From Lathyrus oleraceus (Eukaryota > Streptophyta > Magnoliopsida > Fabales > Fabaceae): a stretch of 64,000 nt of DNA. The DNA lies in NCBI RefSeq assembly GCF_024323335.1, contig NC_066581.1, positions 435,438,238-435,502,237 on the forward strand, read 5' to 3'. This document shows positions 56,543 through 64,000 of this stretch, one piece after another. A program made the translations under genes and the position numbers. Every line of letters starts with the position of its first letter. Position 1 is the stretch's first letter. The notes beneath the pieces were generated by a model. The model was not told where the DNA came from. It did no database searches and saw only the letters and a program-made list of their open reading frames with translations.

Positions 56543-59500
56543 GATGCCCCTATTTAAGGTCATTCTAGCCGGATATATAAAGGTTAAAATCTTCGTCTCG
56601 ACGAGGTAGAATGAGCTTAAGTAATAACAAAGAGACGAATTTTGGTCCCTAAGAGACCTCATGATGCAAATGTGTGTATGCAAAAGTTAATACTCTATGG
56701 GGATATATGTCCACAAAGAAAAAAGAAATAAGGAGAAACTGAAAATCCATACGAGTGATATACTCATAAATGGGACAGAGACTCTGGGAACTCACTGGGG
56801 AGTAAAGGGGAAAAATGCGTGAGCAGGTCACGACTTGAAACTTGTTGGGAAACACGAAGGGATTCCATGAAAATAAATGAATGGAAAGACTCGAGCCGAC
56901 ACAAAGATGCATGTATTGGGGAATATGCCAATACAGCAAAACTATCCACAGAGGATACTTAGGATAAAGATCCGGAATCAGATGGGGAAAACCCACCAAA
57001 GGGACTCAAGCTGGGAACATCCACAAAGGACTCAGCTGAGGAAACAAAAAATGAGGTATTATCAGTTATTGGGTAATAAGCTCAAGGAGACATGTGATCA
57101 AGACACCGGTATAAGGGTGAAAGAACAACGCGCTCGGGGAGAATGAATATCTAAGACCGGTATAAGGGTGAGAGATATCAATCATCCAAAACATATGAGG
57201 AAGACCTAAAGAAGGTATATTTCAACTCAGGAAAATCTGACTCCACAGGGGACAAAAAGTCATAATAGGGAGCAGAAAGGAAGGAACACCAGGGATACCG
57301 GTTACTGGGCATATAATAGGTGACTAACCAAGGCGTGAATTGGGGAATATTTCCAAAACACTCATCATCCTAAAGGAGGGCTGAAAAAGCGAACTCGATT
57401 ATAGGATGGACATTCAATTCCATAAAGAAATACAAATCTTACTCGACTGGGAAGAAAAAGACTTCGACTGAAGAGCGCATGAGATATGTTATCTATTACC
57501 GTCAGAACGTAGATAACATACTCGCATGGAAGACTATCCACAACCGGTTACTGGGTTAATAAAGGATAAATCGACCGAAAAGAAAGGACATCGGGATACC
57601 GGATACTGGGTATAAAATGATGACCAATCAAAGGTGAGAAACGATCATCACCAACAAAAGGGTAAATGAAAGATGACTCGCATGGGATAAATTGCTTTAT
57701 CAGAGCAATCATCCAAGAGACATATCACCGATTACTGGGAGATATACTCAAAAGGTGAAGGAATATCAATACCGAATATTAGATAAAGATAACCAACCAA
57801 GAGGGGATTACATCTACCGGCTACTGGGCAGAAAACCATGGAAGAGAGTAACCGTCATCGGTTAGGATGAACAAAATCAAAGGTTAACTTTGCAAGGGGA
57901 TAAAATGGGTTTACAACTACCGATTACTGGGTAGAAAACCACAAAAGTAGGACTTACAACTACCGGTTACTGGGTAGAAGGCCACAACACTCTGCCGGGG
58001 AAAAGATGGACAATTACTGGTTATTGAGCAATCATTCATCTAAACTACGGGGAAGCTGCCAAGGGAAATAACAAGAGCAGTCAATCTAGGATCAAACTAG
58101 AGAGACACTATGAAACAAGACTCAACCCAATGAGGATATAACTCAGGGGAGTAATTCCATCCCAACACATATTTTGAGAGGAAACTGAAACAAAAATCAT
58201 CTATGGGGACATAACTCAGTGGGGAATATGGAAGAAAGGATAAACACTTTCTGCCAATGGGGTTGATTCTATATGGAGAGATCAGACACACACATCTGCT
58301 TGGGGAAATACATATCACCGGATAGAAGGAGACAACAACAAAGATATATGGCAAAGAATGCAACATGAATATCTGAATGTTATAATTATGCATGTATATG
58401 CATGGTTTATGTATGATGAATGACGACAAACAGACATATATAACACAAACAGGTCCAAGAAACAATGGACATACATCCGGTACTACATCTCAAAAGAGAA
58501 AGCCAAATCCATTGGGGGCAACCAATACCAGGAAACACCAATCTCTGCAGGGGAATAAAACCAATGTTGAGAATCAAATAAAGTTACTGCCAGGGACAAA
58601 GATCACTGCTAGGGGAGCAAACAGGATCACCGGGAATCAGAGACTGCTGTTGGGAACGAGCAAGGGAACACAATCACCAAAGCTGGGGATCTTCCAATAG
58701 TACGCAAAGACAAGGATAAGATCAGTCAGAGGAGAAATCTACTGGGATCTTATCAGGAGGTGATGTAAAAATTCTGTGGGGAACAACCACCAAACAGAAG
58801 CACATCAAACAAAAATCACTTCTAACCACGGAGGAAAATCTCTGTTGCGGAGAAGGAAGAACTAGTCACTCCACTAGGGAAGGAAAAGGAAACATCTTCC
58901 TCAGAAGTTCCAACGCCAAGTCAGGATCGGACAGAGCCTCGACTGGGGAGAACTACGGATAAGATTCCTTTGTAGAAGAAACTCTATTGGGAAACATATC
59001 GGGACAAGATATAAACTCTGTGGGGAACAACCACCAAACAAAAATTTCAAGAATCAACACAATCCCTCATACTGCTGGAGAAATAGTCTCTGCTGAGGAA
59101 GGTGAAAGCAACACTCCACTAGGGATAGAAAATAAACATTTTATCACCCGCTCTTCTAGGAGAAGAAATCATCCGAGAAGGAGGAAATAAAAGCAATCAG
59201 GCTCTGGCCAAGCAACTCTCATGGGGAACACTGTTGGTGATCAACCGAGGATAACCTGAAAGCGATCAGTTGGAGATAACCTGCTGGCGACCAAAATGGG
59301 GAAGTCTCACATGAACAACCCCGTTGAGGATGAATGGGGAACAAACCTGCTAAAGATCACAATACGTGAAGCTGCTGAGGATAAGCTACAAACCCAACTG
59401 TTGAAGATTCCACTCATGTTAGGATTTCTTGTTCACTCTGCAGGAGAATTCCGAATTTGAACAAGGGGATATCAACTTCCTCGAAAAGATAGCATATCAA

Positions 59501-59673
59501 TTTATCAATCTATAAGGGATTTTAGGTCAATCCACACAAGGGACGACAACCATATAACTGATAACACAAATGCTAAATCCCTACTCAACTGGGGAGCTAG
59601 AAGACCAAGGCCAAACTCCAAACATCAGACTCTGTCAGGGGATCCGGTGGAGTTAAGGGGGGTTAAAGATATA
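56543..59673 (-). mobile_element. Ogre 3' internal (non-coding) region
   Basis: 3.1 kb next to the LTR at 56542, with the same polypurine-side start as 51068. No gag or pol is readable. It contains about ten spaced copies of a degenerate accgg(t/a)tactggg motif between 57061 and 58020, and further on two blocks each with tctgtggggaacaaccacca (near 58773 and 59010). I interpret it as the variable 3' untranslated region known in Ogre elements. It stops at 59673, where a plus-strand LTR starts. Confidence 0.65.
57061..58030. repeat. Degenerate dispersed TTACTGGG motif
   Basis: Copies at about 57061, 57297, 57543, 57597, 57727, 57811, 57919, 57960 and 58015, spacing 40-250 bp. The homologous remnant has three more (about 51543, 51776 and 52022). 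Each usually reads accggttactggg and is followed by taga/cata and an A-rich stretch. Confidence 0.75.
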
Positions 59674-60649
59674 TGTAGCACCTCAAATTTGCACCCCCCA
59701 TTCATGCATTAATTTCATTTTTAGGTCATTAACATTACATATTGCATTGCATCAATAAGAAGTGGCATCAAGAGAATGCATCAGTGCAAAAGGACAGGTT
59801 TTTCCTGAGTTGAAGGCCACATGAGTATTCTAGAGAGCTTATATGAATCAAGGTTCATTTTGAAGCAATTTTGCCAAGTGTTAGAAGCTCAAAGTCATCA
59901 GTGCATTGTCAGGTCATCTGAGGCCCATAAAAGTCAACTGAAAGTCAACTGAGGGCTAGGAGGTGGAGAAATGGTTTGAGACACTTCATTCATGTCCCAA
60001 GGAGGCATATTCATCATGTCAAACACATACCTTGAAGATTTTGAAGTCAGATCAAAAGTTTCCAAAAATGGAAAGTGACCTGTATTTTCAAGTTTCCAAA
60101 AATGGCAAGTTTTTGGACCATATTCAACTTGACTTTCCAACATCAAAGAAGCTTCAAATGAAATTTTGGTCAACATGAAAGTTGATTATCTTTCTCTCCC
60201 ATTTCCAAAAAGTCCAAGATCATGAGCATCTGATGAAGGGTTGAGAAGTTATGAGCAAATGATCACCAAGTATACATGAAACTTCAAAGTGCCATAACTT
60301 TTGATTCAAAACTCCAATTTAAGCCACTCTTTTTGCATATTGCTTCTTGTGACCTATATTTTCCAAATCCATCATTGCATGGCATGAAAAAATCTCACAT
60401 GACCATTGGTGCATACATGAAAATTTGGAGGGAATATGAAGAATTTAAAATTGGTGCATCACATGAACTTAATTCCAATTCCATCATGATTGTTGGATGG
60501 TTTTAAATGACTTTGAGCCTTAACATGCTACTGTTCACGTGGGATTGAGCCATGCACCCTCATTTTTGCATTTTTGGTCATACACCTTATTTCATCTTAA
60601 TATTTCATTAGCCAAGGCAAGTGTGATTAGCAGCATAATTAACATGTCA

Positions 60650-60656
60650 TATATAA
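60650..60656 (+). promoter_or_regulatory. TATA box of the right-edge LTR
   Basis: TATATAA followed by gcttaatc, about 1 kb inside the LTR. Motif seen; use inferred. Confidence 0.4.
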
Positions 60657-63255
60657 GCTTAATCATAACAGAATTGTTCAGTTCTACAAGTTCTAGATCT
60701 AGAATCTCATTTCCCTCCAAATTTTTCTCTCAATGCAAATTTGAAAATTCTTCACACAACACCTCAAATTTATTGCATATTCGTGTTCATTGATCATCAT
60801 TTAGTAGGGATAAAGCTGCGGATTGAAGATTTTGGCCAAGAATCAAGCAAGTTGAACACATGAAGATGAACATGGAACTTGAAGTTTGAGCTGCATTCAA
60901 GTGGATTTAAGCATCAATTCGTGCATAAAGCTTCCATACACAAGCTTAGGAGTGGATCTGGACCTTGCTGGAGCTTGAATCCAAGAAATCAGGTCACTGC
61001 TCTTCAAAGAGGTCAGAAATCGAATCTCACCATTCTTAGTTTTATTGCCATGATTGTGTAGAGTTTTTCTCACTGATAATCCTGATATAAACATAATTGA
61101 ATTTGGTGAAGAATTGCGTGAGTTATGCTGAGTTGAAGTTTTGGTGTGCATTATGTTTCTGTTCGATTCGCACGATTCATTGAGATTTAGGCTTAGAAAA
61201 TGTTAGATTCGTGTTCCTGGCGTTGAGAGCTTTCGAATGATGTATGCCATGCGTAATTCTGGATTTTTTTTTGATGAAATGCACTGTAGCGTCGCCGGTC
61301 TCAACGAGGAAGACGGTGGAAACCACCGTCAACCACCGCATGTGAATAGTCTCAGGGTTTTCTGGTTCGCGCGCGTGATTTCACTGTTTGGACGCTTGCA
61401 ACCTGTGTGTCCTGCGTTCGAATCCCATGCGTGAACGTTTGTGAAATCCATTTAATTTAATTACTTAACCAAACAATGCGTTTTGGATTAGCGCGCTTTG
61501 TGACCTTGTGTTCACCAGTTCGATTCCAGCGTTTGCAATTCCTCTGATTTTCAATTGTTTTGTTGAACGCGCTTGAACCTTACCTTCGCCTGTTCGATTC
61601 CTGCTGTTGTCATTTTGGAATATTTCATTTGTTTTGTGAAGCGCTCTTGAACCTCATGTACATGAGTTCGAATCTTGCATGGTGCACTTTTGTGATTTTT
61701 ATTTCCAGCGCCTATTTTGACTGCCTTAACCTGGGTTCGAGTCTTGGTGTGGTTGTTTCCAATTGCATTTCACATATTATTTTCCAATTGATTTTCACAT
61801 TTATTTCATTTTATTCATGCAAATTCAAAAAATCATAAAAAATAGAAAACGATTCCAAATAAATCCAAACTTTTTTCTACATGTTCATTTAAAGGTCTAT
61901 TATTTTGTATCATTTATTTCTTGATTTGTGCCTTGCTGAAATTTGAAATATGCTTGATTGTTTGAACATGATGCAAAATGTGACATGTTGTGCTATTTGA
62001 TTTGTAAAATGCTCATTGTTTGTCCAATTTCTTTGAAATTTGATATGCTGATTCCTAACATGTTACATGATTCTTGAGCTTTTGTTTGGCATTTTTAGCA
62101 TAATCCATCTCTGTTTTGGACACATGGATTTTAGGTGTGACAATTTGTGTCACACATTGGGATGCTGCCTTTGTTCATTTTCATATACATGTCAATTGAG
62201 CTTTTCTGATTCCAATTTTTTGCATGATGCTTGTGTTTAACATGTTGTGTGCACATAAAAATTTTCTTGATCATGGGATTCATTTCTGTTTTAATATGGA
62301 ATTTTTATGTTTGATATCCAATTGTATGCATTGTGATTGCCTTTGCCTTATCTTATTCATTAGATGACTTTGCTTATTGATTTGGATTTGATCCTTTTTA
62401 GGACATGCTCTTACTTGAGTAAATGTGCTGCATGTTGAATATTGGCTGCTGTTTTGACTTTTTGCTTTGCCTTTGACCCTAGTCTTTGCACTATTGGTTT
62501 GTACTCACCTTTTGAGCTTTGTATTTCAGGTTCAAGCAATTAGCTCTAATGATTGATGTAATCTCATGACTTGAGATGCAAATTATTTTGTCCACTAACC
62601 TTTGTTGTGTTGTAGGATCATTGGTGATGAACTCACTTGAGTTGCATTTGACTTGCCTTGTGTAGATGATGAATAGGCACCACTGTTGATTGTCTGTTTG
62701 CTTTGTCTGAATACTATATTGACTTGTTTGACTTTCTTACAGGTACATTAGTCGCTTTTAGCTCATTGCTTGAGCTTTGCTTTGCTTGTGGTTGGTTTAC
62801 CACCTAGGTAATCATTCTCTAACTCCATGTAGTCTGGAAGCCCTGTCGTTTCTTTTGGCAGGCATTTGGCTGAAGTCCTCCTTAAGAGGCAATGACTGTG
62901 TTTGTTTACATTTGTGCTAAAGACCTCCTTGTCGAGGCACGGTTCCTTGTTAAGTCCTCCTAAGTGAAGAGGCAATTGACAGATAGAAGGGACTAGTAGC
63001 CAGTCCCCTGTTAATCGTTGAGTCGTTCATTATGCTCGCACTACGTACTGATGCTCTTGAACCTAATCCAAGATCCTTGTATATAGAGTCAGTCAAGTGG
63101 AGTAGGGTCCCTCATTCTGGATCCCCACGTCTTCATTGATTCAAGCTCACCCAGGCCCGGGTTAAGAGCCATGAGGTCTTACCCTCATTACCTTTCATCT
63201 GCTCACCCTGACGGTCAATGTCAGTGGTTAAGAGCCCTCAGATACCCTTCCAGTT

Positions 63256-63339
63256 GGCTTGTTTGTCGAGGTTGATATGACCCCTTCACTAAAGCCTGGC
63301 TTGTTTGTCGAGGTTGATATGACCCCTTGACTAAAGCCT
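63256..63339. repeat. Tandem duplication of a 42-bp unit
   Basis: Two adjacent units (63256-63297 and 63298-63339), each beginning ggcttgtttgtcgaggttga, differing by one base. They lie in the distal half of the LTR. Confidence 0.95.
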
Positions 63340-63848
63340 TACCCTTGGATGTTTGAGCCCCCTTGTTGGTGTGGTTACTTCATGTTTTTGTGTGGTGTGA
63401 TTGTATCCCCATAGGATTGCTAGACTTCGTATAGTCTCTCGTTTGCATGTCAATTAAGGTAGCACGCTTCCTTCGTCTAGGACTTCCTTTCTTGTGTGAG
63501 CATTCCTAAAACACAAACAAACTTTATCTTCTCTTAAGGACACGTTAACTCCTTCTACTACAGGTGAGTAAGTCTCCCAAGGTCGAGCATCCGGTAGATT
63601 GCGTAGTGACGTTGTTCACCTAAAAAACACAAAACAAACATAAATAGTTTAGCCGAACCACGACAACTCTGATTCTCATGTTCAGATGAGATACGTAGGC
63701 ACGAGATGCGATGTCTTGTCGAGTTTGACTGACGACTAACACTTAATCCTTGCTGGTTTTCGCCCTCATTGCGATCCTTTTCTCTCGCCCTCGTTGCGAT
63801 CGAGACCTTTCTTTTCTCTTGCCCTAGCTGCAATCGAGACCCTTCTTC

Positions 63849-63871
63849 TTTTGTTTGTTTGTTTGTTTGTG
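63849..63871. repeat. (TTTG)n microsatellite
   Basis: About five uninterrupted TTTG units. After it, from 63871, an imperfect repeat of about 55 bp begins ggagtc(a/g)gatgtaaga, appearing near 63871, 63921 and 63977. Confidence 0.85.
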
Positions 63872-64000
63872 GAGTCAGATGTAAGACCATTGATTGGCTA
63901 TCTGTTTCCTGTGTCTGTTAGGAGTCGGATGTAAGATTAGCCATTGGCATTCTGTTTCCTGTTGGCGTTTGCTTGTCCGGAGTTTGCTGTAAGTCCATCT

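Larger units (their letters stand above)
59674..64000 (+). mobile_element. Ogre-type LTR, plus strand, running off the right edge
   Basis: Starts TGTAGCACCTCAAATTTGCA, a common Ogre-type LTR start, and continues to the window end. A TATATAA box lies at 60650-60656. The block around 63650-63755 is the reverse complement of 1-110 with few changes, so this LTR and the left-edge LTR belong to related families in opposite orientation. The LTR end is expected about 50 bp or more beyond the window. The sequence aaggggggttaaagatata just before it is purine-rich, so it might be a 3' LTR. No gene in it. Confidence 0.72.

Noticed and set aside
56877..57146. 89-codon plus-strand frame in the Ogre internal region
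   Set aside because: The homologous stretch 51400-51670 does not keep this frame open, so it is chance.
57061..58030. Regularly spaced repeats resembling a CRISPR array
   Set aside because: Repeats are degenerate and spacing is irregular, inside a plant retrotransposon; no cas-like gene exists.
62763..63890. Minus-strand frames of 70 and 110 codons near the right edge
   Set aside because: They are antisense in an Ogre-type LTR with tandem repeats, and no recognisable domain or splice structure is seen.

Overview
This window is plant nuclear DNA made almost entirely of nested LTR retrotransposons. One low-copy gene, tandemly duplicated, sits between the repeats. Several features point to a large-genome legume, probably tribe Fabeae (Vicia, Pisum, Lathyrus or Lens): LTRs of 4-5 kb with Ogre-type ends (TGTAAGACCC...CTACA, TGTAATACCCC, TGTAGCACCTC), Athila-type Ty3/gypsy remnants, very low GC and introns. 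The species is inference. No bacterial, organellar, rRNA, tRNA or CRISPR feature was recognised.

Layout. 1-4211 is an Ogre-type LTR on the minus strand that runs off the left edge. It interrupts the gag gene of an Athila-like element (4212-6196, minus). That element in turn lies in the terminal region of an older Athila-like element (6197-11034, minus), which keeps a pol fragment and a decayed tRNA-Asp primer site. 11035-30592 is the gene territory. It holds candidate 5' exons, then two head-to-tail copies of a three-exon gene coding for a transposase-associated domain (CACTA-type N-terminal module) plus a C-terminal coiled coil. Copy A (13247-19338) is a pseudogene broken by copia element A (13650-18099). 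Copy B (19395-29746) keeps an open, correctly phased reading frame, but its second intron carries copia element D (20177-29081, minus). Inside D are copia element B (23204-27370, minus) and a three-LTR TRIM (27681-28224). Copia element C (30598-34514, plus) follows the gene with a perfect target duplication.

34520-64000 is Ogre territory. A 3.7-kb solo LTR (35187-43595, TSD GATGC) has a second 4.7-kb solo LTR (36202-40902) nested in it. A plus-strand LTR fragment (44125-46178) carries a small hAT-like element (44859-45674, 8-bp TSD). Next comes an LTR-internal-LTR-internal array (46179-59673, minus) whose internal part is rich in a degenerate TTACTGGG motif. The last 4.3 kb is a plus-strand Ogre-type LTR running off the right edge.

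The most unusual biology is in copia elements B and C. Both lack gag. Both carry, between their 5' LTR and coding region, the whole internal domain and one LTR of a TRIM element, so each has two primer sites and two kinds of LTR in series. The same TRIM occurs by itself as the trimer at 27681-28224. This looks like a gag-less, TRIM-capturing copia subfamily that would need proteins from relatives such as element A.
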